A DNA stretch of 64,000 nt, taken from positions 62,001 to 126,000 of the forward strand of contig NZ_JBBPCO010000005.1 of the NCBI RefSeq assembly GCF_038070005.1, read 5' to 3'. The notes beneath the pieces were generated by a model. The model made no database searches. It was not told the DNA's origin and saw only the letters and a list, made by a program, of their open reading frames with translations. The position numbers were made by a program, and so were the translations under genes. Every line of letters starts with the position of its first letter. The first letter of the stretch is position 1. Source of the DNA: Thermithiobacillus plumbiphilus (GTDB taxonomy: Bacteria > Pseudomonadota > Gammaproteobacteria > Acidithiobacillales > Thermithiobacillaceae). Of the stretch, positions 36,563 to 46,251 are shown piece by piece.

Positions 36563-37516
36563 TTATCCGTGTTGTCTGGCCTGGGCCTCGGCGTGATAGG
36601 AAGAACGCACCAGCGGGCCGCTGGCCACATTCTGAAAGCCCATGGCCTCACCTTCTGCCTTGAGTATAGCGAACTCCTCGGGCGTCACGTAGCGGGCGAC
36701 CGGCAGGTGATGCCCGGAGGGAGCGAGGTACTGCCCTAGCGTCAGCAGGTCACAGCCATGTGCCCGCAGGTCGCGCATGACGGCCCGGATCTCATCCAGC
36801 GTTTCGCCAATACCGAGCATCAGGCCGGACTTGGTCGGCACATTGGGACAACGCGCCTTGAAGGCCGCCAGCAGCTTGAGGCTATGAGCATAGTCCGCAC
36901 CGGGGCGCGCCAGCTTGTAGAGGCGCGGCACGGTTTCGAGATTGTGATTGAAGACATCGGGCGGCGACTGCACGAGGATGTCCAGCGCCTTGTCCATGCG
37001 CCCGCGAAAGTCCGGCACCAGGATCTCGATGCCGGTACCAGGGTTGCGCTGGCGTACCGCCTCGATTACCGCCCGAAAGTGGCCTGCCCCACCATCGCGC
37101 AGGTCATCGCGATCCACCGAGGTGATGACGGCGAAACGCAGGCCCATCTTGGCAAGGGTTTCGGCAAGGTGGACCGGTTCATCGGCGTCCGGGGCCTGCG
37201 GGCGGCCGTGGGCGACGTCGCAGAATGGGCAGCGGCGGGTGCAGATGTCGCCGAGGATCATGAAGGTGGCAGTCCCGGAACCAAAGCACTCGCCGATATT
37301 GGGGCAGGAGGCCTCTTCGCAGACCGTGTGCAGTCCGGCCTCGCGCAGCACGGCCTTGAGCCGCCCGACTTCCGGGTCATTGGTGGAGCGCACGCGCAGC
37401 CACTGCGGCTTGGGCAGCCGGGTAGTGACGGGCACGATGGGGATGGGATTGCGCGCTGTCTTGGCCGCGCCGCGCCCGGCCTTGCCGTCGGGGCGCTCTA
37501 CTGTCTTGTCGTTCAT
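36563..37516 (-). CDS. lipA: Lipoyl synthase
   Basis: The 317-aa radical SAM enzyme has the auxiliary cluster cysteines C66, C71 and C77 ([12 protein letters not shown]) and the SAM cluster C92-x3-C-x2-C99 (CTRRCPFC). The C-terminal [11 protein letters not shown] supplies the Arg-Ser-Ser motif whose Ser ligates the auxiliary cluster. It inserts two sulfurs into octanoyl groups on E2/H proteins. ATG 37516 lies 1 nt after the lipB stop. The open frame further upstream is not conserved. Confidence 0.97.
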   Translation of the reverse strand: MNDKTVERPDGKAGRGAAKTARNPIPIVPVTTRLPKPQWLRVRSTNDPEVGRLKAVLREAGLHTVCEEASCPNIGECFGSGTATFMILGDICTRRCPFCDVAHGRPQAPDADEPVHLAETLAKMGLRFAVITSVDRDDLRDGGAGHFRAVIEAVRQRNPGTGIEILVPDFRGRMDKALDILVQSPPDVFNHNLETVPRLYKLARPGADYAHSLKLLAAFKARCPNVPTKSGLMLGIGETLDEIRAVMRDLRAHGCDLLTLGQYLAPSGHHLPVARYVTPEEFAILKAEGEAMGFQNVASGPLVRSSYHAEAQARQHG

Positions 37517-37517
37517 A

Positions 37518-38177
37518 TCAACTCTTTGCGCCGAAAAAGCCGGCTGGATCGGTGAGTGCCTGCCCAAGCGGGATACCCGGCAGCCCTGCCCCGAGTTGCG
37601 CCAGAAACCGCGCCGGAATTTCCTGTGGATCGAGATCCGGCAGCAGATCGGCCAATTGAGTCACCGGCAGGTTCTGGTAGCCGCAGGGATTGATGCCGGC
37701 GAAGGGGGAAAGGTCCATGGCCGTGTTCAGGGCGAGGCCATGATAGCTGCATCCCCTGCGGATGCGAAGCCCGAGGGATGCGAGCTTGGCGCCTTGTACA
37801 TAGACGCCAGGCGCGCCCTCGTGCCGCCCGGCCGCCACCCCGGATGCGGCCAGCAGATCGATCACCGCCTGCTCCATCCTGTCCACCAGCTCGCGCACGC
37901 CGATCTGGCGCCGGCGCAGATCCAGCAGCAGATAGAACACCCACTGGCCGGGGCCGTGATAGGTCACCTGGCCGCCGCGATCACTGTTGCAAACGGGAAT
38001 ACCGCCCGGATTCAAGATGTGCTCCGCCTTGCCGTTGAGACCCAGGGTATAGACCGGCGCGTGTTGCAGCACCCAGATCTCATCGCTGCTGTCCGACATG
38101 CGGGCACTGGTGAAGGCCTGCATGGCTGCCTGCACGGTGGCATAGTCCTGCAGACCGGGGAACAGGCGCACCTGCAT
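37518..38177 (-). CDS. lipB: Octanoyl-ACP:protein N-octanoyltransferase
   Basis: The 219-aa LipB shows [21 protein letters not shown] and the catalytic pair Lys ([11 protein letters not shown]) and Cys ([12 protein letters not shown]). It transfers octanoate from ACP to lipoyl domains, feeding LipA directly downstream. Start 38177 ([12 protein letters not shown]) fits the family; ATG 38210 and a TTG at 38240 lie in frame upstream, the latter overlapping the DUF493 gene. Confidence 0.96.
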   Translation of the reverse strand: MQVRLFPGLQDYATVQAAMQAFTSARMSDSSDEIWVLQHAPVYTLGLNGKAEHILNPGGIPVCNSDRGGQVTYHGPGQWVFYLLLDLRRRQIGVRELVDRMEQAVIDLLAASGVAAGRHEGAPGVYVQGAKLASLGLRIRRGCSYHGLALNTAMDLSPFAGINPCGYQNLPVTQLADLLPDLDPQEIPARFLAQLGAGLPGIPLGQALTDPAGFFGAKS

Positions 38178-38229
38178 GGCTGGCCCCGGTTCCCCGGGGC
38201 AAGTCGTCATGACCTCGGCAGGCAGGACC

Positions 38230-38535
38230 TCAGAGCGCAATGATGACCTTTTCGTCGGCGCTCAGATCCTTATAGATCGCATCGAGCTGTTCCCGGCTCT
38301 GGGCCATGAAGCTGCAGGTCACCGACAGGTAGTTGCCATCCCGGCTTTCACGGCACTGGAAGGCATCCTCGGGCAGCCCCTGGGCGTGACGCGCGATGAT
38401 CCCCTGGATATGGTCCAGCAAGTGCGGCTCATTCTTGCCCATGGCCTTGATGTGAAAGGTATCGGGAAATTTGAGCAGGCTCTCGCCATCGGGTCCCACG
38501 GGTGTTCCCTGTGACTGTCTGGAATCCTCACTCAT
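38230..38535 (-). CDS. YbeD-like DUF493 protein
   Basis: The 101-aa protein carries [28 protein letters not shown] and [25 protein letters not shown], the ACT-like DUF493/YbeD fold. YbeD genes lie next to lipB in many proteobacteria, as here; a regulatory role is assumed but unproven. The first 20 residues are a polar extension. It overlaps the aminotransferase gene by 4 nt. Confidence 0.92.
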   Translation of the reverse strand: MSEDSRQSQGTPVGPDGESLLKFPDTFHIKAMGKNEPHLLDHIQGIIARHAQGLPEDAFQCRESRDGNYLSVTCSFMAQSREQLDAIYKDLSADEKVIIAL

Positions 38536-39425
38536 TGCTTCTCTCCTGTGCGTAGCGCCGCCAGCCGTGCCTGATACCAGTCATGGAACTGCGCGAACAC
38601 CGGGCCGGGCCGGCCGCTGGCGATGGATTGCTCATCCACCCTGGTGACCGGCACGATGGCACGCGTGGAACTGGTGATCCACACCTCATCCGCTGACAGC
38701 AACCGTTCCAGCGGAATATCCCTTTCCTGCGCCGGAAAGCCGTGCTCGGCCGCCAGCTCCAGCACCAGATCGCGGGTGATACCGGGCAACAGGAAGGGCC
38801 CCTTGGGTGGCGTCGTCAGGACACCATCGAGCACGGCAAAGACATTGCTCGCGGCTCCCTCCAATACCAGACCCTGACGGATCAGCAAGGTTTCAAAGGC
38901 ACCCCGGTCCTTGGCCAGTTGCTTCATGAGTACGGCCGGCAACAGCGAGACGGTCTTCAGGTCGCAGCGGTCCCAGCGGATATCGGGATGCGAGATGACC
39001 GGCACCCCGGCTTCCCGCAGCGCGGGATCACTCTCGCGAATGGGCGTGCACATGGCAAAGACCGTCGGGCGGGGATGCGCCGGAAAGGCGTGTTCGCGGG
39101 GAAAGGCCGGGCCACGGGTGACTTGCAGATATACGCTCTGGTCGCCATTACCGTTACGGCGCAGCAATTCCATCAGCATCTCCTGCCAGGCATGGTGTGG
39201 CAGGGGATTGTCCATGCGGATGCCGGACAGGCTGTTGTCCAGCCGTTGCAAGTGCTCCTGCAGCCGCAGCAGGCGCCCACCATAGGCCGGAATGACCTCA
39301 TAGACGCCATCAGCAAACACGAAGCCACGGTCCAGGGGCGAGATGCGCGCCGCGGGCAGCGGCAGGAACTCCCCGTTGAGGTGGACGATCAACTGATCGT
39401 CCAGAGCATCATCAAAGAAGTTCAT
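38532..39425 (-). CDS. dat: Class IV aminotransferase, probable D-amino acid transaminase
   Basis: The 297-aa PLP enzyme has ISPLDRGFVFADGVYEVIPAYGG and the PLP-binding Lys in CDLKTVSLLPAVL. It also has VLEGAASNVFAVLDG and LPGITRDLVLELA. The pattern fits D-amino acid aminotransferase (Dat), which makes D-Glu and D-Ala-type residues; a branched-chain enzyme or ADC lyase is less likely. It sits between dacA and the lipoate genes. AGGAG precedes the start. Confidence 0.88.
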   Translation of the reverse strand: MNFFDDALDDQLIVHLNGEFLPLPAARISPLDRGFVFADGVYEVIPAYGGRLLRLQEHLQRLDNSLSGIRMDNPLPHHAWQEMLMELLRRNGNGDQSVYLQVTRGPAFPREHAFPAHPRPTVFAMCTPIRESDPALREAGVPVISHPDIRWDRCDLKTVSLLPAVLMKQLAKDRGAFETLLIRQGLVLEGAASNVFAVLDGVLTTPPKGPFLLPGITRDLVLELAAEHGFPAQERDIPLERLLSADEVWITSSTRAIVPVTRVDEQSIASGRPGPVFAQFHDWYQARLAALRTGEKQ

Positions 39426-39456
39426 GCCGGTTCTCCTGAATGGCGCGGCTCAGGGC

Positions 39457-40629
39457 TTACTGAAAGCGCAGACGAACGGTGTCGATGGTCCGGGCGATCA
39501 GGCCGCCTTCACTGACACCATGCATGGCCACGGCCGGAATCCGCGCCAGAACCTTGTCACCGTTGCGGACGATGATGGTACCGAGCTGCTGATGCTTTTT
39601 CACCGGGGCAATCACCTGCGGGTTGAGCTGGACGCTGGCGGAGATCTGCCCACGGCCACGCGGAACCAGCACATAGTAGTCATGCGCCGCGCCGATCTTC
39701 ACCTCGTCACTACTGCCCTTCCAGACCTTGACCTTGGTGACCGGCTGGTTGGCGCTGTAGAGCTTGCGGCTTTCGTAGAAGCGGAAGCCGTAGTTGAGCA
39801 GGGACTGGGCCTGCTGGGCGCGCGCCTTGGGGCTATCCGTGCCCAGCACCACCGAGATCAGGCGCATATCGGTACGCTTGGCCGTGGCCACCAGGCAGTA
39901 TTGGGCCTTGTCCGTGAAGCCGGTCTTCATGCCATCCACGGTAGGGTCCCAGTCGAGCAGCAGGTTACGGTTCGGCTGGGTAATGTTGTTGTAGGTAAAG
40001 GACTTCTGCGAGTACCAGCGATAATACTGCGGGAAGTCTCGAATGATCGCCCGCGCCAGGAGGGACAGGTCGTAGGCCGTGGTGTAATGGTTCGGATCCG
40101 GCAGGCCGGTCGGATTGGTGAAGTGCGTGTTGCGCATGCCAAGCATGCGGGCATAGGCATTCATCAGGTCGGCAAAGGCCGACTCGCTTCCGGCTATGCG
40201 CTCGGCCAGGGCCACGGTGGCATCATTGCCGGATACCACGTTCATGCCCTGGATCAGGTCCACCACCTTCACTGGCTTGTTGGGCTCGATGAACATGCGC
40301 GAGCCGCCCGTGCGCCAGGCATGCGTGCTCACGGTGACGTACTCGTCGAGCTTGAGCCGACCTTTCTTGAGCTCGTTGAAGACCACATAGTCGCTCATCA
40401 GCTTGGTGAGGCTGGCCGGTTCCATGCGTTCATTGGGCGCGCGGGAAGCAATGATCTGGCCGGAAACGTAGTCCATCAGCAGATAAGAGCGGGCCCCAAT
40501 GTCGGGGGCTGCAGGAATGGGCAGGACGGGGCTGGGGACTGCCTGGGCAAGCCCGGGTGCCAGAAAGAGCATCAGGATCAGCAGGCGGAACTGGTACAGG
40601 ACTGCAAACAGGGCATCACGAGAGCGCAT
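39457..40629 (-). CDS. dacA: D-alanyl-D-alanine carboxypeptidase (PBP5/6)
   Basis: The 390-aa penicillin-binding protein has a signal peptide (LLILMLFLAPGLAQA), SLTK at 73-76, SGN at 133-135 and KTG at 235-237. The C-terminal beta domain (about 285-380) and an amphipathic end (GGLIARTIDTVRLRF) for membrane attachment follow. It trims the terminal D-Ala from pentapeptide stems. ATG 40629 is chosen for AAAGG at good spacing; GTG codons six and seven residues upstream are in frame. Confidence 0.96.
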   Translation of the reverse strand: MRSRDALFAVLYQFRLLILMLFLAPGLAQAVPSPVLPIPAAPDIGARSYLLMDYVSGQIIASRAPNERMEPASLTKLMSDYVVFNELKKGRLKLDEYVTVSTHAWRTGGSRMFIEPNKPVKVVDLIQGMNVVSGNDATVALAERIAGSESAFADLMNAYARMLGMRNTHFTNPTGLPDPNHYTTAYDLSLLARAIIRDFPQYYRWYSQKSFTYNNITQPNRNLLLDWDPTVDGMKTGFTDKAQYCLVATAKRTDMRLISVVLGTDSPKARAQQAQSLLNYGFRFYESRKLYSANQPVTKVKVWKGSSDEVKIGAAHDYYVLVPRGRGQISASVQLNPQVIAPVKKHQQLGTIIVRNGDKVLARIPAVAMHGVSEGGLIARTIDTVRLRFQ

Positions 40630-40679
40630 AAACGACCTTTTCACCACGCATATTTGTAGGGGATCAACAACTTGTAAAT

Positions 40680-41540
40680 TCAGGAATTTCTCAGCAATGC
40701 TTCAAGACGGCTTGGGTGGGGTGCCGTGGGCATATCACCCACCTGCAGAGCAGGCCCGGTATTTTCCTCGATGATTTCGGCATCCGCCATGCCCTGCTCA
40801 TTGAGCCGGGCCTTCCAGTGGGCCGCTTCGGAAATGGTATCCAGCGGGCCGAGGCGGACTTGGAAGCGCGGATAGAAGCCCCCCTGGGTTTCCTTGGCAG
40901 CCACTGGCATGATGCCCGCCTGGCGCAGTTCAGCAGCAAAGTGGTCCGCAGCGGCTTGACTGCCGAATTCGGCAATGCCGACATAGAGCTGGGGGGCCGC
41001 GGAACCTTGCAGGGAAGCCATTACCGGCGTCAAGGGCGAGACTGTCGGGGCTTTCTGTGGCAGATCATCCGGCCGGATGCGCGTCAGCTCCACCTTGGCC
41101 GTACCCTTGCGGACCATGCCAAGCTTCTTGGCGGCGCCATAGGACAGATCGATCAGCCGGTTGCCGTGATAGGGGCCGCGATCTGTGATCCGCACGATCA
41201 CGGACAGGCCATTATCCAGATTGGTTACCCGCACCAGCGAGTTCAGGGGCAGGGTCTTGTGCGCCGCAGTCAGGGCATGCATGTTGAATACATCTCCAGA
41301 GGCCGTCTTGCGTCCGTGGAAGGCCTTGCCATAGTAGGAGGCGATCCCTTCCGCATAATAGGCCGCTGCTCGGGAAAACTTCTTGAGTTTGGAGGAGGCT
41401 GTCTTGGAGACCTTCTCCAGCCGGGTTTCCAGCCCAGGCGAATCCGCCTGGGCCGTTCGTGAATGCGGCAGTCCCAACAGTAGCAGGAGTGTCAGCAACA
41501 GCAGCTTACATGGTTCCTTGCGTTCCGGCAGGAAAGTCAT
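40680..41540 (-). CDS. rlpA: Septal-ring type RlpA lytic transglycosylase
   Basis: The 286-aa protein has a DPBB_1 domain (about 65-150: [47 protein letters not shown]) and a C-terminal SPOR domain (about 185-265: [26 protein letters not shown]). RlpA cleaves peptide-free glycan, and SPOR targets denuded septal glycan. The leader ([21 protein letters not shown]) has no lipobox; its only early Cys (11) precedes the hydrophobic core, so this copy looks soluble rather than a lipoprotein. Confidence 0.93.
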   Translation of the reverse strand: MTFLPERKEPCKLLLLTLLLLLGLPHSRTAQADSPGLETRLEKVSKTASSKLKKFSRAAAYYAEGIASYYGKAFHGRKTASGDVFNMHALTAAHKTLPLNSLVRVTNLDNGLSVIVRITDRGPYHGNRLIDLSYGAAKKLGMVRKGTAKVELTRIRPDDLPQKAPTVSPLTPVMASLQGSAAPQLYVGIAEFGSQAAADHFAAELRQAGIMPVAAKETQGGFYPRFQVRLGPLDTISEAAHWKARLNEQGMADAEIIEENTGPALQVGDMPTAPHPSRLEALLRNS

Positions 41541-41555
41541 CCGGTTCCTCCGCGC

Positions 41556-42716
41556 TCATCCTGGCGGACTCTCCACAACCGCTTCATCGGGGCTCCGCAA
41601 CCGCTGCATCATTTCCAGCGCCGCCATGGCATAGAGTGGGCTGCGGTTGTAGCGGGTGATCACGTAGAAGTTGTGAAAAGTCACAAAATATTGCGGGCCG
41701 TCCTCGCCTTCGAGCTCCAGCAGGGATACCGGCAGATTCGCCGCAGCGCTGCCATTCAGGTCGGTTTCCGGGTAGATCCCGGCACTGGCCAGATCGTTCA
41801 AGGTGTAACGGGGACGGAGGTCATTGGACAGGAATTTACCGGGATCGGCGTCCGCGGTCAAACGCGCGGGCACGGCAACCGGCTCGCCGGCATGCCAGTC
41901 GTGCTGGCGAAAATAGTTGGCCACCGACCCTGCGATATCCGGGATGGAGTGCCAGAGGTCGCGTCGGCCGTCTCCATCGGCATCCACGGCATAGTGCTGA
42001 TAGCTGCTGCTGATGAACTGCGGCATGCCCATGGCACCAGCGTAGGAGCCCTTGGTACGCATGGGGTCCAGACCCTCCTCGCGGCTCAGCACCAGGAAAT
42101 CGGCGAGTTGGCCGCGGAAGAAGTCCGAGCGCCGCGGAAAGCCGAGAAACAGCGTGGCATTGGCCTGGAACACCGGATAGGTACCCATGTTCCTGCCGTA
42201 GAAGGTCTCGATCCCGAGAATACTCAGGATGACCTCTTCCTCCACCTGATACTCCTTGCTGACCTGGGCGAGCACGTTCTGATGCTTGTGCCAGAATTCC
42301 CGGCCGGCTTCGATGCGCTTGGGGGTGATGAAGATCTTGCGATAGCGGTACCAGGGCATGCCCTCGGCGGGCTTGGTCATGGTGCTCAGGATCTTCTGAT
42401 CCGGCGTGAAGCCCTCGAACAGGGGTTCGAGTTCGTCGGCGGCAAAGCCCTGCTTGCTCACCAGATCATTGATGAAGAGCTCGACCGCGGATTGCTGGTT
42501 CAGGCTCAGATCCGGCCCGCTGGCGGCGGAGGCAAGCTGCAAGGAGGCGGAACCCTGAGCCGGCGCGGACTTGCCGGTGGCCGTCGGTGCCCCGGGATTG
42601 GCTGGAATCTTGGCCAGGACGGTGCCGGATGCGGCGGAACTCGTCTCGGTCGGTGCGCTGGCGCATCCGCCAAGGCTCAGGATCAGGGTCAGGAATGCAA
42701 GGGATTTTGAATTCAC
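41556..42716 (-). CDS. mltB: Membrane-bound lytic murein transglycosylase B
   Basis: The 386-aa lipoprotein has a lipobox (LSLGGCAS, Cys18). After a Ser/Ala/Pro linker (20-70), the MltB domain contains the catalytic Glu in GIETFYGRNMG, plus QANATLFLGFPRRSDFFRGQLADFL and YAGAMGMPQFISSSYQHYAVDADGDGRRDLW. It cleaves glycan strands to anhydro-muropeptides, which AmgK/MurU can later recycle. GTG start; rodA ends 11 nt upstream. Confidence 0.95.
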   Translation of the reverse strand: MNSKSLAFLTLILSLGGCASAPTETSSAASGTVLAKIPANPGAPTATGKSAPAQGSASLQLASAASGPDLSLNQQSAVELFINDLVSKQGFAADELEPLFEGFTPDQKILSTMTKPAEGMPWYRYRKIFITPKRIEAGREFWHKHQNVLAQVSKEYQVEEEVILSILGIETFYGRNMGTYPVFQANATLFLGFPRRSDFFRGQLADFLVLSREEGLDPMRTKGSYAGAMGMPQFISSSYQHYAVDADGDGRRDLWHSIPDIAGSVANYFRQHDWHAGEPVAVPARLTADADPGKFLSNDLRPRYTLNDLASAGIYPETDLNGSAAANLPVSLLELEGEDGPQYFVTFHNFYVITRYNRSPLYAMAALEMMQRLRSPDEAVVESPPG

Positions 42717-42727
42717 AGCAAACTCTC

Positions 42728-43810
42728 TCAGGCGTTGATGCGGCGATGGGCATGGACGGACATCAGGATACCGAAGGTCGCCATCAGGGTGATCATCGAG
42801 GTGCCGCCATAACTGATGAACGGCAAGGGTACGCCAACCACCGGCAAAATACCGGATACCATGCCCATGTTGGCGAAAACATAAACGAACAAGGTCAGAC
42901 TCAGGGCGCCGGACAGAATGCGGGCAAAGGGATCCTTGTTCTCAAAGGCAATGATGAGCCCCCGGCCGATCACCAGTAGGTACAGGGACAGGAGCACGAT
43001 CTCCCCGGCCAGGCCGAACTCCTCGGCAAACACCGCGAAGATGAAGTCCGTATGGCTTTCCGGGATGAAATCCAGCCGCGCCTGCGTACCCTGGAGCCAA
43101 CCCTTGCCCATCACCCCACCCGACCCAATGGCTATCATGCTCTGGATGATGTGATAGCCGGACCCCAGGGGATCTGCCTGGGGATCGAGCAGGGTCAGGA
43201 TACGCTGGCGCTGGTACTCATGCAAAAAATGCCACAGCACCGGGGCACTGGCCAGCAGCAGGGTACCAAGCCCGGCGAACCAGACAAAGGGCACGCCAGC
43301 CAGCCAGAGCACGAAGAAACCGGCGGCGGCGATCAGGCTGGCGGTGCCCAGATCCGGCTGTTTCAGCACCAGTACGAAGGGCAGGCCCATCAGCAGCAGT
43401 CCAATCAGCACCGACTTGGTATTGCGGGCCGATTCCTGGGAATAGTAACGCGCCAGGAACATTGGCAGGGCCAGCTTCATGATCTCGGAAGGCTGGAAGC
43501 TCATGAAACCGAGATCGAGCCAGCGCCGGGCCCCCAGCCGGATCTCCCCGGCCACTGCTACCAGTATTAATAGGACAAGCCCCAGGAAATACAAGTAAGG
43601 GGCCCAGGCATAGAGGATGCGTGGTGGCATGCGGGCAATGAGCAGCACCACCGCAAATCCCAGCCCATAGCGCATCAGCTGGCGCAGCACCATGGCGGTA
43701 TCCTGTCCGGAAGCACTATAGAGCGCGAGCATGCTGACCATCATCAGCATCACCACCAGCAGGATCAATCCAATATCAAGGCTGCGGAAAAAACCTCGGA
43801 CCTGCATCAT
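42728..43810 (-). CDS. rodA: Peptidoglycan glycosyltransferase RodA (MrdB)
   Basis: The 360-aa SEDS protein has about ten TM segments and the family motifs LKQPDLGTASL (catalytic Asp region), GSGGVMGKGWLQGTQARLDFIPESHTDFIFAVFAEEFG and VVGVPLPFISYGGTSM. It polymerises glycan strands during elongation with PBP2, whose gene it overlaps by 4 nt (ATGA). Confidence 0.97.
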   Translation of the reverse strand: MMQVRGFFRSLDIGLILLVVMLMMVSMLALYSASGQDTAMVLRQLMRYGLGFAVVLLIARMPPRILYAWAPYLYFLGLVLLILVAVAGEIRLGARRWLDLGFMSFQPSEIMKLALPMFLARYYSQESARNTKSVLIGLLLMGLPFVLVLKQPDLGTASLIAAAGFFVLWLAGVPFVWFAGLGTLLLASAPVLWHFLHEYQRQRILTLLDPQADPLGSGYHIIQSMIAIGSGGVMGKGWLQGTQARLDFIPESHTDFIFAVFAEEFGLAGEIVLLSLYLLVIGRGLIIAFENKDPFARILSGALSLTLFVYVFANMGMVSGILPVVGVPLPFISYGGTSMITLMATFGILMSVHAHRRINA

Positions 43811-45762
43811 TCATCTCCTGCAAGGGGTGCCGGGCCAGTGGATGGCAGGACCACCCTTCGATTGTCTGCCGGCGGCACAGGTTCAGCCGCTGGGTTGCCA
43901 GCCGCCTGCGCCGTCAGCGGCATTTTTGGCGCAAGAGACGGCACTGGCGGCGCCAGGTAGGCGTCCACGATGGTACGTGCCACCGGCGCTGCAGCCGTAT
44001 TGCCATGCGCGCCGTGCTCGATGATGACCGACACCGCGATTCGCGGCTGTTCGACGGGCGCATAGGCAATGAAAAGCGCGTGATCCTTGAGCTCTTCGGC
44101 GGTGTGATTGATGGCGCGCCCGCTGGCGTCGCGGCGCAGGCCCGCCACCTGGGCCGAGCCGGTCTTGCCGGCGATCGTGACCGCTCCCCGGTTGATGTTG
44201 GTGGCCGTGCCACCCGTCACAACCAGCTCCATGCCCTCGCGCACGACCTGCAGATCACGCTGGGACATATGCTGGACCTGCCCAGGCCGGGCCAGCAGCG
44301 ATTGCCGCCTGCCACTGGCCTGGTCCTGCAGAAAACGCCCGACCCGGGGCTGCACTGCAACCCCGCCATTTGCCACCATGGCCGTGGCGCGCGCCAGTTG
44401 CAGGGGCGTGGTCAGCATATAGCCTTGGCCGATACCGGCGATCACGGTCTCTCCGGGGTACCAGATCTGCTTGAAGCGCTTGCGCTTCCAGTCCGGCGAG
44501 GGCAGCAAACCGGATTTCTCGCCCAGCAGATCGATGCCGGTCTTCTGACCAAAACCGAACTGCTGCAGGGAGTCGTGCATGCGCTGGATGCCGAGATTCA
44601 TGGCCACGGTATAGAAATACACATCGCAGGATTGCGCGATGGCACTGCGCGCGTCTTCATTGCCATGACCGCCATGCTTCCAGCAGTGATACTTGTGACT
44701 CTTGCCGGGCAGGCGGAAATAACCGGGACAGTAGATGGGGGTTTCCGGTGTCACCACTCCGGTTTCCAGGCCCGCCATGGCCACGAAGGGCTTGAGCGTC
44801 GAGCCTGGCGGGAACATGCCGCGCAGGAAGCGGTTGGTCATCGGATGATAAGGGTCCTTCTGCAGGGCGTTCCACAAGCCGTTGCTGATGCCATCCACGA
44901 ACCAATTGGGATCGTAGCCCGGCATGCTGGCCAGGGCCAGCAGCTCGCCGGTCTCGGTATCCATGGCGACGGCGGCACCCTGGCGTTCACCAATGGCCGT
45001 CTCGGCGGCACGCTGGACATCCAGGTCGATGCTCAGCACCAGGTTCTGCCCCGGTACCGCCGGGACGACATCGAGATCGCGGATCACCCGACCATGGGAG
45101 TTGATCTCTACCTGCTTGTAGCCTGCCTGCCCTCGCAACAGGGATTCATAGGCCTTTTCGACGCCATCCTTGCCGATGTAGTCCAGGCCGGCATACTCAT
45201 CGGGGTTGATGCGCTTGAGATCCTGACCATTGAGGCGGCCGACATAGCCAAGCAGATGGGACGCCAGCATGCCATGGGGATAGATTCTCCGCAGGCGGGC
45301 ATTGACCGCCACGCCCGGAAACTCATGCCGATGAATGGCGAAGGTGCCGACCTCCTCGTCGCTCAGATCACTGCGCAGCACGACACCTTCGAAGGCACGC
45401 TTGCGCTTTACATTGCGCCGGAAGCTCTTGACGTCATCCGCGCTGATCGGCAGCAGGCGCTGCAGGCCCTGCAGGGTGCGATCCAGATCCGGCACGCGCT
45501 CGGTCACCAGCTCCAGCGTGTACATGGGCCGGTTTTCCGCCAGGATCCGGCCCTTGCGATCCAGGATCAGGCCACGGGTCGGCGGAATGGGCACCACGGC
45601 AATGCGATTCTGGGTCGAGAGCGTGCTGTAATGCTCGTGCTGGACCACCTGCAGATAACTCAGGCGGGTCAGCAACAGCGCCGTCAGGATCAGCAGGCCG
45701 ATGAAGGCTTGCGTCACACGTACGCTGAAGCGCCGCAGATCCCGTTCATTCTGGAGATTCAT
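43807..45762 (-). CDS. mrdA: Penicillin-binding protein 2
   Basis: The 651-aa class B PBP has one N-terminal TM (about 17-37), a dimerisation/pedestal domain and a transpeptidase domain with STLK at 321-324, SCD at 378-380 and KTG at 533-535. The CPGYF...KYHCWKHGGHG segment fits the PBP2 metal-binding loop. It crosslinks sidewall peptidoglycan with RodA. The last 50 residues are a Pro/Ala-rich tail beyond the usual end. It lies 18 bp after mreD. Confidence 0.97.
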   Translation of the reverse strand: MNLQNERDLRRFSVRVTQAFIGLLILTALLLTRLSYLQVVQHEHYSTLSTQNRIAVVPIPPTRGLILDRKGRILAENRPMYTLELVTERVPDLDRTLQGLQRLLPISADDVKSFRRNVKRKRAFEGVVLRSDLSDEEVGTFAIHRHEFPGVAVNARLRRIYPHGMLASHLLGYVGRLNGQDLKRINPDEYAGLDYIGKDGVEKAYESLLRGQAGYKQVEINSHGRVIRDLDVVPAVPGQNLVLSIDLDVQRAAETAIGERQGAAVAMDTETGELLALASMPGYDPNWFVDGISNGLWNALQKDPYHPMTNRFLRGMFPPGSTLKPFVAMAGLETGVVTPETPIYCPGYFRLPGKSHKYHCWKHGGHGNEDARSAIAQSCDVYFYTVAMNLGIQRMHDSLQQFGFGQKTGIDLLGEKSGLLPSPDWKRKRFKQIWYPGETVIAGIGQGYMLTTPLQLARATAMVANGGVAVQPRVGRFLQDQASGRRQSLLARPGQVQHMSQRDLQVVREGMELVVTGGTATNINRGAVTIAGKTGSAQVAGLRRDASGRAINHTAEELKDHALFIAYAPVEQPRIAVSVIIEHGAHGNTAAAPVARTIVDAYLAPPVPSLAPKMPLTAQAAGNPAAEPVPPADNRRVVLPSTGPAPLAGDE

Positions 45763-45780
45763 CTGGCGAAGGACTTTTCC

Positions 45781-46251
45781 TCAATCAAGTTTCGCGCGGC
45801 GTTTCACGGCGGAGAGGGCCAGAAAGACCAGCGGCCAGAACAGCGCGGTGGTCAGCGGCTGGATGAAATCGGACATCTGCAGGGAAGTCGGAACCCAGGC
45901 ACTGCGTACAAGCCACACGAATACATGTTCCAGATAGGAGTAGAACAGAATGATCGCCATCTGCTGCCAGGGCGGAAAGATCTGAATCTGCAGGTGCAGA
46001 CGCAAGGTAAAATAAGCCAACAGGGACTTGGTGAAGGCATGCAGACCGAGCCAGCCACCGCTGAGGGTGTCCTGCAACAGACCGACTACCCAGGCAGTGC
46101 CGATTCCCGCCAGGCGCGGCATCATCAGCACCCAGTAGATCAGAATCAGCAAGGTGAAGTCAGGCCGGAACTGCGCCACATCGAGCGGCAACGCCAGATT
46201 GTCGGCAATCATTCCCACCAGCAGAGACAAGGGAATCAGCAAGTAGTTCAC
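45781..46251 (-). CDS. mreD: Rod shape-determining protein MreD
   Basis: The 156-aa protein has five or six TM segments and the MreD features (RPDFTLLILIYWVLMMP, GLLQDTLSGGWLGLHAFTKSLLAY). GTG 46251 overlaps the mreC stop by 4 nt. MreD supports the MreB-RodA-PBP2 complex. Confidence 0.94.
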   Translation of the reverse strand: MNYLLIPLSLLVGMIADNLALPLDVAQFRPDFTLLILIYWVLMMPRLAGIGTAWVVGLLQDTLSGGWLGLHAFTKSLLAYFTLRLHLQIQIFPPWQQMAIILFYSYLEHVFVWLVRSAWVPTSLQMSDFIQPLTTALFWPLVFLALSAVKRRAKLD

